DNA of 64,000 nt from Aphrophora alni (Eukaryota; Arthropoda; Insecta; Hemiptera; Aphrophoridae). Numbering within the stretch: position 1 is the first letter of the stretch; the number at the start of each line of letters is the position of its first letter. Below are positions 48,407-60,719 of the stretch, piece by piece. Below the pieces are notes generated by a model that was given only the letters and a program-made list of their open reading frames with translations, had not been told where the DNA came from and did not search any database. A program made the translations under genes and the position numbers. The stretch covers positions 37,256,368-37,320,367 of the forward strand of contig OY740768.1 in the NCBI GenBank assembly GCA_963513935.1, read 5' to 3'.

Positions 48407-48558
48407 GTTTGGTTGGTGTAACTGGTGTATCACTGAAGAGGACGACGTTGTCGTTGAAACGCGTCTGATACTTAGGCGTATTTTTTTATGAGAATTGTGT
48501 TCTGTGTGTTTGTTATACTGTATAGTTTTTCTCATAAGTCAAGCTCAACATTTAATAT
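48407..48558 (+). mobile_element. 152-bp family H insertion with target duplication
   Basis: The insertion begins GTTTGGTTGGTGTAACTGG, contains the hammerhead candidate, then TTAGGCGTATTTTTTTATGAG and AATTGTGTTCTGTGTG, and ends CATAAGTCAAGCTCAACATT, TAATA. It is flanked by GCAATGTG at 48399-48406 and 48559-48566 (a preceding T is also shared, so 8 or 9 bp). It sits inside R2 sequence. The length and lack of any frame make it a nonautonomous element; the ribozyme and the tail are essentially all it has. Confidence 0.75.
48427..48471 (+). ncRNA. Candidate hammerhead ribozyme, best copy
   Basis: Stem I GTATCA (48427-48432) pairs perfectly with TGATAC (48466-48471). CTGAAGA is at 48433-48439, then unpaired G at 48440. 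Stem II is GACGAC (48441-48446) with GTCGTT (48450-48455), six pairs including one G-T, loop GTT. GAAA is at 48456-48459. Stem III is A-T and C-G around GC. The GTC triplet ends at 48465, the predicted cleavage point. Known hammerheads in Penelope-like elements and animal retrozymes also have a very short stem III. The unpaired base before stem II is the main reason for doubt. Confidence 0.6.
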
Positions 48559-50190
48559 GCAATGTGAAGATTTATGAAACTTGAACATCGTGCCGTCAGG
48601 TTTAATTTTGGTACTTTAAAAATTACTCGCTAACTATCTTTGGTAAAAATTTAACAAAAATATGATCTAAGTAGGTTTGTCTGATTTCAAAATATCCAAC
48701 TTTTTAAGCGGTGATAGTTTTTTTAAATCTTTTTTTTTACCAATAAATCTACTACAAATTTTTGAGAGATGGTGACGAATATTTTTTGTTAGCTTTATGC
48801 TTTTATTTTGTTGTTCGTTTGTGTGTGTGAAAGAGAATGTTTGAGTGATATTTGTTTAAAAAAATGAAAATGAGCCTTGAGGCTGAAGCGATTTTTTAAA
48901 AATTTTGGTGATATGTGAGAGTCCTAAAACCAAATTAATTAATCATCCTATTGGAACTAAAATAATAATTATAGTTCGCAAGCAAATTAGAAAATACCAA
49001 ATCAACCAGATTCGTCCAGTTTGTGTTTTAAGTCAATTACTAAGAAATTAAAAATTAATCGCTCGTTGATAACTCGGTTATCCTTTTATCTACAATAACA
49101 ACGAAAACTATACAATACAACTATTGTATAACAATACAATAGCACTGTTTGTCATTGACAGAATAAAACATTCGGTGTCGTGTAACTGAAATTTAAAGTT
49201 TTCTAGTTATTTGAACTTAAAAATTAGAAACTGCAATCGTCAGTTTAATTTTAATCCCCTTCCCATATTCACTTTTGAAAATTTAACTTTATTGCAGTTT
49301 GAAGTATTGATTAATGTCATACAAACACGTTTATATTACTTCAAAAATTATTCAATAATCATATTGCTTTTTTTTAAAAACGTATTTTGATACTTTTGAG
49401 ATTTAAAGAGATATTACAGTTTTGGGTTCATTTTCACTTTTTGTCTCAAAACTACCTATTTTGTAGTTTAAAGCAATGTTGACGTTTTGTTTCTTTAGGC
49501 TTTAATTATATAAATCTGAATGTGAAACCTTTAGTACGAAGTTTGTGAACAGTTAAAGAAAAATGTTTTAGTCCTCAACCAAGTCTGAAAATAAGTTACG
49601 TCTAAAGGCGTATTATACGATATATGATAATCATTGGGATCTCTGAAAACATAAAATTAAAAAAGTATAATATTTGATCATTTATATATTAAACTAAATA
49701 CTGTACTATTGTATACTGCTACTGTATTATGATAAATATCACACAAATGTTCTACAAAACATTGTATCTCTAAAAAGTACAGTTAGGTCAATAGAATTAT
49801 TACAATTCTTAATGGGGCTAAATAGTCTGGACTGAAGCCAAATTCAAACTGTTGATAGCCATTATAAGCGAGAAAACATTCTTTTTCTCTAAAAAAAGTT
49901 ATATCTTATAATTAAATCTTTTCATTTCCCAAGAACTTGGAGTAAACGAGAGTGGAAACAGAATTATAAATACTTACTTAAATGGGTCATGTGTTTACAG
50001 CTGAAGATCTGTTTGTAGTAATTTATGCTCTAATTGTGAGTTATTATTATATCAAACATTAGTTCAAAGAGAGCTCCAACATGTATCTAAGCATAGCATG
50101 AAACGTTTTATTTACTTAGGGTATATTTTTTTTATTTTGAGGCTTTGAGAAAGTTAGTGCAAAGTTTATTTGCTGTTTATTTGGTTTTTA

Positions 50191-53100
50191 GAATCTTCAA
50201 CTAAAGTTTAGGCAGCACTTCAAATTTACGTTACATTAAAACTCATATCATAACATGATAGAATATGAACTAATATTTAAAAGAAAGAAAATATTTGTTT
50301 TTAATACAGAGAGAACATAATAATCTTTGGATATACATAAGAGACAGTTTGTAATAAACTTAAAAACTTAATATACACTTATCAAATGAAAAATGTTTGA
50401 AACTCTATAGGCACGGACTATAAAACAAAAGATTCTCAATCAAAATTAAAAAGTAAGCAGCTCTTAAAATGATTTTTTTTAAATATATAATAATAATAAT
50501 AATAATAAAAGTGTGCTTTCACATAATAAAAAAAGGAGGGATCTACTATTTGCAAAATACAATAAAACACAAATCCATTATACTAAATTCACAAATTTCT
50601 GCGGTCCATTTGACAGAACACAAAGATGTTAAATGACACATTTTCTTCCCATTTATAAATCAAAATATCATAGAAATACAAACTCAAGAGTATCAAAAAA
50701 CGACAACTATTATTGTATAGTAAGACATCGATTACAAAAATTACACAATCACTCTAAATAAACACTTCAGATCTTCAAGAGAAACTAATTTAGCTTTAAA
50801 TCCTACTAGAAATTCTGTAGAAATCATATTAAACAGTTTTGTTACAGCATACAAATAAAATATCACAAAAGCTTCCTTGAAAGGTCGAGTCAAATCTTTA
50901 TTACGTTCAGACCGTATTCTAAACCACGACCATCATTAGAATCTTGGAAATAAAAAAACTGCACTCTGAACTTCATCTGTTGCCAATAAAGCAGCCAGAA
51001 GTTTCAAAGGGGAAATATTTCCAAGTCGGTGGCTGGGAATTAAACATTTTGAGATTTTTATTCTCTGTACAGATAGGAATTTAAACAACAACAAAAATAT
51101 ATATGTAAAACTCTAATGTTATATCAAAGTATTAAAGCATGTGCAAGATTTTACAATATTTAAAAATATATTCTACAAAGTATTTCAAATTATTTAGAAA
51201 TGTGTAATGTATAGATAAAACTCAGCTCATTGGTTTTACAAGTTTTTATAGCATTTAGTGCAATTTAAAGATGATAAATCGAAATAAATGTGTCGAACTC
51301 CAAGTCAACGAATTCCTCATATGTTGATGAATAACGTGCCTTTGAAGTTTGAATTTTGAAACTGGGACTGTTATTAGTTTTGCACGGAGATTTTGAATTG
51401 GTCAGATTGTGATGAGATGTGATTATTATTAAAACATGTTAAATTAATTCCTACACTAATTTAATGTATTTGATTAATAGTGTTACACATGTATTAAGCA
51501 TTTAAAGAGGTTACTGATTAATAGTTATATTAATTTGTTGTACTTGCCAAGACCCTTTGGGATGGAGGGTAAGGGGGAGGACCCCATTAGAACCTTGTGC
51601 CACTGACTGTAACTAATTCGTAAACTTTTGAACTTAGTAATCTCAAAGTAAACTTCATGGCTGCAAAGTGTTATAATCATATTTCTGGTGTTGATTATGA
51701 GGAACCGCTAATACTGAAGTAAAAATGTACGAAATATACAAATATTTTATAAACATCCGAGGTATAAATATAATGGTGCCCACGAGCCATAACAAGCAGT
51801 CGCATTTAAAAAAATAAAACATGAAATTTGAAGTTTTCTAGAACTTTCTCACAAGGTTTTACCAGACCAAAATATACTAAACTTTACAATTTCACTACTT
51901 TTTTTGGTTTTTATTGTAATCTTTTCGAGTTTCATAGAGTTACAAAAATAAAAGATAAAGTATTATTTCTATTACAAGATTTTGTTCCCTGTGATTTTCT
52001 CAAAAACTTGATATTACTTCCACATAAATTATATATAAGTATAATATATTATATACCGTATATGCAGCAATGTGATTTAAGTTTAAATAGGCAAATTATA
52101 TTGGCTTTCAACTAATTGGGCCATCAGCCACCGTATCCCACCAGTAGTGGTGTAAAAGTCCCTTTTTCAATGTCTATAATTACACAGTTTATATACAATA
52201 ATGTGCACAGTATACTATACTACTTTTATATCAATGAATGGCAAATGAGAATCATAATATTAAGGTCAAGTCATCCTTTCTATAATCATGAATCTGAAGA
52301 AGCAGTCACTTCCTGTAGACGTTTCTACGCCCTCCGGGTTTCTCATCTCCCTAACAGCTAAATGCCACGAGGAATGGCTAGTTACTAAACTGCCCACTTT
52401 CATTTTCCAACCTTTGACCAAGTGACATTACAATTGGTCCAATCGAAGTGAGGGGTACATCATATTTTATTCCAAAACTGTAGAAAAACAGCAGAAAAGT
52501 TCCTGACACGAGTTCAAGTTTTACTTCAATGAGTACCTTACTCTGTTCTCACGGCCATTTCTTTTGTGTAAAGCGATGTATCGCTTAAAGTTAAGGTATC
52601 TTCAGGTATCATAACTATGGTCCCCAACGAGTAGAAATTAATCTATGACAGACAAATACGTCAAATTAACCTTTAACTAACCGCTAAGATCGATATTATT
52701 ACAAAATATTGGTAAAACACTTTATTAGTTCTTTACGTAAGAATGTTAAAGTCACCGCACAGTAAAACCGGGAGTCAATTATGTGTAATATGAGCTAGCA
52801 CATGTGAACAGTGAACATTCACTCCTGAAAGTATCAGAACAACTGTTCTGCCCACAAAGGATTCATCAAAAGGTACGAAACACTTTATTTATATACATTA
52901 ATATCTTGGTCATCGATGTTTCAATTTTATGTTCATTTTGTTAGTAAAATTGACTCATTATGAATCAATTAATTGTTAATTAGTGTCTTAATTAACTGGT
53001 CCTCCGACATAACAGATAGTACAGAATTATTCACATCCAATAAAACAGTTATCTTCGTATTTTGTACATGCGTACAGTAACTATGGTAAGTATTATTTAC

Positions 53101-54268
53101 TACTACTACGTCTCGATCTATGAATATTATCTGTGTCAGGTCATGCGTCAGGAAGTAACGAGACTGGGTTTATTGAATTAAAGACCTAATTTTCATTATT
53201 AAAAACATCAAAAGAGGAGATCTTCTGTCCATTGAGTAAACTATTTATATAGACGTATTCAAAATTCTTACTTCAGCGAAACGCTCAAACCTAATTTTTC
53301 GAATATTACAATAATTTACATTAAACAATACGTGTTTGTGAAAATATACGTAGGATTTGAAATTGTATTTGTCATTTCGTATTCAACTGCAACAGTTGGG
53401 GAGTCAATAGGTGTGAAAGATGGATTTTCTCAACTTGGCACAGACCAGACTCAGCTTTAATCAAGTTAGACATATTTTATGACATTTTATTACGTGAACT
53501 AATCAGCTGGACAAACATATCCAGCTCATGTGTAAACAGCTGAAAAGCTGACCTTCAAGAGTGGTTACTTCCGAGTTTAATTGAACATACGTGAACTAAT
53601 AATTTTTATTAATTACACTATAACCTGTTAATTTAAAAATTGGTAATTGGACAAAAGTAAGCGACGCAAATTAATATGAAAAACAACCTAAAAAACAATG
53701 TCTTGTGCAAAAATATAAAAATAAGCAACATATTTTTTGGACACGTATGAATTTTAATGAAGTACAAGATCAAATTTATTTCCAAAAATTATTATCTTTT
53801 TTAAAATAAATTATTTGATTTCTTCTAAAAAAAGTGATACAGTAAATGAAAAATAAGTCTAACAATATCTTTTTCAATGGTAAAGTCAGGAACTAACATT
53901 TAAATTGATTAATTCTGAATTTAATTAGCGTGGCAATGTTTGCTTTATCTCTTTATTATGTTTTTGAAATGAGTTTAATGCTTTACAAAACACAATATAT
54001 TTATAAAATATACAAAGAAATAAAACATACTCCATAACAGGTTGAACAACACAATTTTCGAATTTGATCTCTTTTCGCATAAAACTTTTTTTATAAACAA
54101 TGATAGCCAAAGACACGTCTGTTGTTTAAGGTTAAAATAACGATATAAATGTGTGGTGTCTATTTTGTTTTGGCACAACATTAAAGAATTGGTTCTATAA
54201 AGTTAAGAGATGATCACATGTGACAAAACGTTTTCCTACATCAAGAAGAGTTATTTCTACTTTAACAC
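50191..54268. other. Large blank region
   Basis: About 4 kb of AT-rich DNA. A short (AAT)n run lies at 50487-50508. A weak CTGAAGAAG/GACGTTTC motif lies near 52289-52330. The frames at 51828-52115 and 52116-52361 have no domain. No gene, RNA or shared repeat recognised. Confidence 0.45.
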
Positions 54269-54443
54269 TATAACAAACATCAGTTTGCTATATTATTTAA
54301 TTTACTTTACAAATTTATTTTTAAACAAAGCCACACGTTGGTGAGCCAAAATATAACAAACAACTAGTTTGCTATATTATTTATTTTATGATTTAATTTA
54401 ATTTATTCTTGCCCAAACGTTGGTGCGCCAAATATAACATTTA
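54269..54443 (-). repeat. Duplicated primer-binding-site-like segment
   Basis: Two units of about 82 bp, read on the minus strand, each have GTTATA, TTTTGGC(G)C(A/T)CACCAACGT and (T)TGGG/TGGC, then an AT-rich leader with AATATAGCAAACTAGTTG-like sequence. TTTGGCGC...CAACGT resembles the tRNA-Lys-type primer-binding site and following bases of many insect Ty3/gypsy elements (TGGCGCCCAACGTGGGGC). Confidence 0.45.
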
Positions 54444-54444
54444 A

Positions 54445-55812
54445 GACGTTATATATATGTTTATTTAAGTTAATTTATTTATTTTGAATATTTTTGAATA
54501 ATAATAATTATTAGATATTAATAATTCAATATTATTTTTGATTACCTGCTATTTGTTTTAGTCCTTCCTAAACTTGCAAATGTGGAAATATAAATAACAC
54601 ACCTGACACAACGTATTACTTAAAAAACAAACCTTAATTTATTTAAGCAACATGTCAAAGAATCATAAAAACGTACATCTATTCCATTAGTGTCTAAAAT
54701 TTCTTCATTCATTCCACAAGCATTCCTTAATGTTATGTAATATACAAATTTATCTTAACTAATTGTCTTTCCTTATGCTAGACTTTATTACTAAAAAAAA
54801 AAATCAAGTTTCCACAATTGGCGTTATTTTTTAATGAAATTAATCTGTAATTTGAATTACTTTTATTTTTTTTATACACAAACAATTATTTCCTTTACAA
54901 AATTAAACTTTATTAAAATCTTTATTCAATTTGTTAGTTATTAATTTATTTAATTAATTCTCTTATCTCTTTTTAGGGTCGTTAGGTTCTTTTATGGCTC
55001 AATTAAAGTGAATTATTTTAGAAAAATGAATTTATAATTTTAAAGTGAACAAGAATTTTAAATTGTACTTATCGTGGGTACTGCCTTCCAATTTTGATCG
55101 ACGAAACACTTTCCACACACAACACAACGATGGCTTTAAATTTGATTTAGATATATAAAAAACAAAACACTCCACACACTATCTCCAACAACTTAATCCT
55201 GGAATTCGGACTGATGATCCTCTCCAAGTCTCCACTGGCGATGAATTAGTTCTTCCGACTCTTCTCTCGAACAATTCTTCCAAAATATCTTAATCTGCTC
55301 CAAAATCTCAACAAACTTTTGACTAAAAACTACTAACTCTCTTTTCAACTTTGATTCAACTAATTAATTTACTCGACGTATTGACACAGAGAACCCTAGT
55401 CTCGTGGTCAATCTAACTCCCTTACTCTGTCCCACAGAATGCTCTCTGTCTTAGGACCTCTCCTCACCACTCCAGATTTTAGACCTCTTCAAATTTTCGA
55501 CGCCAAAAACCTCTCCCTTCTTCCCAAACTTTCCTTCGCTTTCACTCCTCCGATTCGCTCGCTGAATTCTCGATTTCTCCCCAGATGTTGTTCTTTTTTC
55601 CTAGTGGCTGTATTTTTTTAAATTCGTTAGCTTTCACCATGTGGCTGGTTTTTGATTGGCCGACCAATTTCTTTTTGTCGGTTTCTCATGTTTTTTAGAA
55701 GTACCGTTATACTTTCTAGCGTGTCCCATCAGGTCTCTCACCCTGTAGATTTCTCTTTTTTTTTTATACATCCAGCTGCGTGACATAAAATCTCCCTTTA
55801 GATACCGTTACA
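54445..55812 (-). mobile_element. LTR-like block, copy 2
   Basis: On the minus strand it would start TGTAACGG (55812) and end GTTATA at 54445, just before the primer-site-like sequence; TGTAAC and GTTA(C)A are matching LTR ends with one change. Near 55650-55675 is a double CCAAT-type sequence (GGTCGGCCAATC). A purine-rich, GC-higher section follows, then GATAAGTA near 55070 and AGAACCTAACGACCC near 54980, shared with 35372-35465. No gag or pol follows, so this would be a solo or truncated LTR of about 1.37 kb. The 60-codon plus-strand frame at 55439-55621 is an antisense shadow. Confidence 0.45.
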
Positions 55813-56342
55813 AATTGTTTAACGTTAGCACGTGTACACTACAAGGTTAGCGAAACGGCTTCTTTTCTCTTTGCACGCTTTCTCTCCTAATTTGTTGTGC
55901 ACAGATGTCCTTTTGATATTATTTTTGTTAAAATAATATTTTCTGTTACCAGATGATACTAGTTGTTCTTTATTTTTCTATTATTTAATTTAGTTTCCCC
56001 TTTATATCATAAGTTACATGTAATTACTCATTTTTTATAGAGATCGTTGTTATCCTTTATTTTATTATTTATTTGATAACGCGATATCGTTATAACACGT
56101 TAGAATTTGAACACAGCATTGCTTTGTTCCATCACTTAGAATGGACAAGAAGATGAAAGAGAAATTTATTAACAGATAATCATTTAGTTAGTTATTAAAA
56201 TAAAAATAGTGAACAAAAACGCGGACGACTTACATAAGATTGGTGTCAGATTTGTTATTTTTATTATTGTATAGAAGTGGGTGTTCTCCCTAGACATTCA
56301 ACAATTATGTTATTAATTCGCTGTACGCATCTTTCGTGTATC
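55813..56342. other. Noncoding stretch
   Basis: Nothing recognised. Confidence 0.45.
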
Positions 56343-56440
56343 CTATAGAGTATTCAAAGGCTAGGTATCATTATTTTCTCTTATTTTTTATAAGGCGATG
56401 GTGACTAAGAGGTTTTTCTCTTTTAAAGACGAAGGAAAAC
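56343..56440 (-). repeat. Dispersed repeat R4, upstream fragment
   Basis: On plus it reads ATAGAGTATTCAAAGGCTAG, ATCATTATTTTCTC, ATAAGGCGATGGTGAC and TTTTAAAGACGAAGG, the reverse complement of the R4 part at 3510-3600. Confidence 0.5.
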
Positions 56441-56864
56441 TCGCATATTCTTGATAGTCAGAGTTCCCATTTGGAAGATCACAGGAGCTACCATTTTTAT
56501 ATTATAAATTCACACATAAGATGTCTCCATATCTGCTAGATATTAATAAGATATTCACTTTTTAAATACCTTTATGTGATACTGTCCATCTATCCTTAGT
56601 TTCAAACTTATTGGTGTTATTTCACATGAAGCGTTTCGACTCGACTCTTAATGTATGAATGATAAAGAGTTAATGTAAATGTACGCGCCATGTAAATTAA
56701 AAAAAAAAAAAGATTGTTCGACCGTATCGCCTGAAGGTAATTAATAATTAGAAACAATCTAGTAAGGCTACATTCATAAATATGGAGTATACACTTTATT
56801 TCAAATAAAATCTGTAATATATTTCGTTTAAAAAAAAAGAAGGAAACATATAAAATACAGACTT
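56441..56864. other. Noncoding stretch
   Basis: Near 56625-56665, GAAGCGTTTCGACTCGACTC is a further GAAAC-plus-hairpin-like motif on the minus strand, too weak to call. An A-run lies near 56699-56711. Confidence 0.4.
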
Positions 56865-57050
56865 CTAGTCTTTGAATACGTTAATAGCATCAAGGCAAGA
56901 AGAGAAAAAGAGTTTTTAAAGAGAATCTTAGCAGAAAAAATAAAAGAGAGAGGGATCTAACCCAAGACTACATGAAGAAAGTTTTAGATCCAGCTAGGAT
57001 ACCTCGATATTGCCATACTCACTATCAGTGAAACTCTGAAAGGACAATCT
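56865..57050 (+). repeat. Dispersed coding-like repeat R4, copy e
   Basis: Codons read VFEYVNSIKARREKEFLKR, then AEKIKERG before a shift, then LTQDYMKK and LDPARI. It is the same peptide as at 8551-8739, broken by an indel and stops. Confidence 0.55.
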
Positions 57051-57889
57051 ATTCTAAATAGCTAAGCAGTTTTGGAAATATATCTTTACATTATTTCTAA
57101 TTCATTAAATAATGTACCAGTCATAAGCAATCTCATTCATAATATTAAAGGAGAATTTTATTTAACAATTCTATCCAATAGAATCTAATCATGACGGATG
57201 CTAAATCCATAACTGTAATGTAAACACATATTTTAATGGTATCGGATCACTCTGGAAACGATATAAAACTTAAAAGGGATTTTTTAACTACACACATTTC
57301 ACACTCAACGTAATCTGGAATTCAGATGCAAACACGCGCAAGCCGAGGATTTCTTATGTTTATAAACTCTCTTGAAATAAACTGCTGACGTGGTATACAA
57401 TCTTGTTAAATGCATCCAAGTGTTGAAAAGTGTTAGGATCAAGGAAAACATCAGTGAACCAAGCGTGAATATCAATTGGTGCGATTCACGTTTTAAATTT
57501 ATTTACAGAGCTCTTTGCGTACACATTAGATCTCAACAAATAAACTTGGGTTATGTTTACTAAACAATCATCCCTCAGTCGTTATATGTTCGTGACGAAT
57601 ATTTTCAAGAAAAGATAAATCGTGGGGGAAAATGTTTAAGTAATCATATTTTAATAGAGTTCGCAAATATTCAAATTTATATTTCAGAAAATGGTCATTA
57701 TTATTTCAAAATTGTATAAAAGAGAAAGAATTGTAAATGTTTATAAGATTTTACATTATTTAGTATCTTTTTTACCATAATATTATTACTAAATTAAATT
57801 TTCTGTATACTAAGAATCAGAGACCTACTGATTTATTGTATTTTTAAAAATAAAAAAATTAAAATTTTAGCTCTTTTCATTCCCTTAAT
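57051..57889. other. Noncoding stretch
   Basis: Nothing recognised. Confidence 0.5.
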
Positions 57890-58530
57890 GGCACTCCGTT
57901 CCATTAATGCATGATACTACAAACTATGTTTTCCTTATCTAGTAAAAACAGAGTATCGGGTAAGTTTGGTAATCACAAAAAAATTAACCTCAAATTATTT
58001 CCTGATCTTTAGATTTTATGGCTTCAGGAAATTGAAAAAGTGATTTTCGGTAACGCTACATGAAATTTGGTAAAGGGGAGTATAATTTACTCACATAAAA
58101 TCTTATTAAAATTCAGAAAAATCGGACTAAATTGTAAAAATGGTACTTTTAAACAGTTTTTTGTTCATATCTCGTATGGTTTTTAACATATAACACACCA
58201 AATTAGATAAAAATGAACAGATTTAAATTATGCATTTAATGGTACCAACACGACCTTTATACAAGCTCCAATAGAGAAGGTATTGCCAAAAATGTAATTT
58301 CGAATTCTGATTGCCCAAAAAATGTGATATTCTTATAATTCCTAGATTTTGACATTTTAAATTAATTTTTTGTTTACTTCCCAGATGGCAAATAATGTTC
58401 CTTTTTCAAATTTCATGTTTTTTGTGGGCGTTATCGTGCTTACATACAGACGACTATGATGTTTGACGGACGTTACGTTGAAAATAACTTTTTGATTTCA
58501 TGAGACTTTGAGAAGTGAAAATCAGTAAAA
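57890..58530 (+). repeat. Dispersed repeat R3, diverged copy
   Basis: The distal blocks AATTTCATGTTTTTTGTGGG and CGTTATCGTGCTTACATACA near 58415 correspond to TTTTGTGGCTGCTATTGTGC at 38063. The upstream part is only loosely similar. Confidence 0.4.
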
Positions 58531-59339
58531 AAAAGAGGTTAAATTATTTGACGATTACCAAACTAATATACTTCGTACATTGGTTAAGTTATAATAGGCT
58601 CATATTGATCGAGTTTATAAATACAATTTTTGAAACAACATTCTTCAAAATTAGTTATCATTACGCTAAGTTTTACATTATCATTCTTTGCTGTGAAAAT
58701 TAATTATGATCGTATGAAATATTTTCTTATTTCATGAAACTGTAGTTTGTTAGAGCATATCACATTAAGTTAAAGATTAGTTTTATCATAGATAATACTT
58801 CCACAGTAAACATTCACATCCTTGTAAATGACAGACCATTTAAATCCAACTCTCTCATTAATAACTTAACAAATTCATAATATCTTGAAATGTTTAATAA
58901 ATTTAACCTTTTCATCACTGATAAATTGAACATAATACAAACGCAACTTTCGTTTCTCCATTTGGTATATTCAACTTTTCAATAGATTAAGTGGAAATGG
59001 TGTCCATGGTATGATTTCTCTTTAGTATAGTAAATCGATTGTCTTCGTAGTTCGAACTGTTTTGTAACTTAATCATTCATCTACAAATCTTTAGCATTCT
59101 AAACATAACAAGGGTTATTATTAGTAGTGAACAAGGACTTAATGAATCACCATTTAAGGGATACTGCAGTCATACCACCTTTATCAGAGGATATTGTACT
59201 CTACTTTTTTGTCCTGAATTAATGTCTGATATAAGTTGAAACACAAGAATGTGATTTCTCTTAATTTCTGACACTTACGTATAGTATAAAAAAATGTTTT
59301 GTAATATATGTCAAAAATCAGATGAATTTGTTTTGAATT
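58531..59339. other. AT-rich noncoding stretch
   Basis: Nothing recognised. Confidence 0.5.
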
Positions 59340-59862
59340 CAAAAAGTGGACCATTGAGTAAAAAAATTATAAAATTTGGTATGTGGGCATATTTTGGTCA
59401 CATCTTAGAATGCTTTTTAAACTATTTAAACAAATTTTGTTCGATAACTCAAAATTTGGTGTACCTGACATAAACATATTTTCAAAATCGGCTCTTACTA
59501 TTTTGATCCAATTTTGCTAAGGGTGTCCTCTAAGGACCGAAAGAGTATTGGTTGCCATCTCACGTTGGGTAAAAAAACAACAAAATCGACCTTGTGGATG
59601 TTATAAAAGACGAAATTTTTCTCAAAATGAGCGTTACCGATTTTGTTAATATTTTAGTGATATGTGAAGATTATTGACCCATACTGGTGTGAAAAATTGG
59701 TATTAAAAATTTAGTATGGTTCAGACAGAATTAGGGAAAAGTATAAAAGAATTTTGACCAGTATAATAGAATACTTGATTTTAATCTTGTATAATTTACA
59801 CTAAGGATCCGTTTTATATAATATTTTTATATTATTACTATTATTATAAAATTATTATTAGG

Positions 59863-59932
<70 letters not shown>

Positions 59933-60060
59933 ACAGACGTTGTCCAGGATTTATTTTCACTTCTTAATGTACATACCTGATGGATTTTATTTGGTTTTGT
60001 GGATTGGTGAGTGAGAAAGTTTATGCAATATTTTTGCACCATTTATTTTAGAAATATGTT
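59340..60060 (+). repeat. Dispersed repeat R2, copy 4 (clearest)
   Basis: Motifs in order: AAATTTGGTATGTGGGCATA at 59376, AATTTTGTTCGATAACTCAA, TTTCAAAATCGGCTCTTACT, ATTTTGATCCAATTTTGCTA, CCTCTAAGGACCGAAAG, and the terminal GGTGAGTGAGAAAGTTTATG near 60005. The TA microsatellite lies inside it. Confidence 0.65.
59865..59929. repeat. (TA)n microsatellite, 65 bp
   Basis: Uninterrupted TA run following TAGGCC. The Tyr-Ile frame on the minus strand is an artefact. Confidence 0.97.
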
Positions 60061-60719
60061 TTTTGTTTACTGTCAAACAGTTTATTTTATATTAGTTTGA
60101 TAGAAGAATAAATCCCAGAGTTCTCGGTTCCAACAACGCACTGACGCAAAAATTGTTACAATATCGAGAATTCACGAAAAGACGGCCGGCAGTATGGTTG
60201 ATAAGTTAATATCAAGTGAATTTAAAAAATTAAAACAAACGTTAATATAGTTTTTATCATAATAAAAGAATAATAAAGAATGAAATGTTCTCTCGTCGTT
60301 AGTTTGACTTCTATTCAGGTTTATCGTTTTAAAAAACAAGGATTCCCTGAACTACAAAACAAAACAAACAAAAAACTAAATCTGTAATAAATAAAGTATG
60401 TTTATTATATTACCCTTATGTACATTACTCAGAAGTTTACATCTAAACTAAACATAAGATTAAAACTAAGTGCCAAGTAGTGCCCCCCTTGCTCTTAACC
60501 GGCCAATCACAAAGAGACGCGTCTTACCTCAGGTAACTGACGCGGATTAGGAAGAGTCAGTGCACTTGGCAGCCTTATGGACTACCTTGTACTAAAACTA
60601 TATATATATATATCTGGTTGAACAAAATATATACAAAAATAATATACATCATTTGTCTAAATTTAAAGTTAAAATCTTTTTTTTTTCTTTTTTTTTTTTT
60701 ACTTATCCAGCCCAATTAT
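60061..60719. other. Noncoding stretch
   Basis: A GC-higher piece at 60460-60590 has the loosely inverted AAGTGCCAAGTAGTGCCC and AGTCAGTGCACTTGGCAG plus GGCCAATCA. A short TA run lies at 60598-60612. Not assigned. Confidence 0.4.

Larger units (their letters stand above)
48195..50190 (+). repeat. Dispersed repeat R2, diverged copy interrupted by family H
   Basis: Starts with TTTTTTGCTAATTGTACTCTG, then TCTAACGATTTTCATTACAT, then resumes after the insertion with the R2 middle. TTCATTTTCACTTTTTGTCT lies at 49428 and the terminal block TTTGAGAAAGTTAGTGCAAA at 50145. Internal parts have drifted or expanded. It is clearly older than the insertion inside it. Confidence 0.5.

Noticed and set aside
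52289..52330. Hammerhead-like CTGAAGAAG...GACGTTTC
   Set aside because: The hairpin and the GAAAC do not fall in the right order, so the match is by chance or too decayed.
59827..60042. Frame containing a long Tyr-Ile run
   Set aside because: Artefact of the TA microsatellite; the same holds for the frame at 40499-40735.
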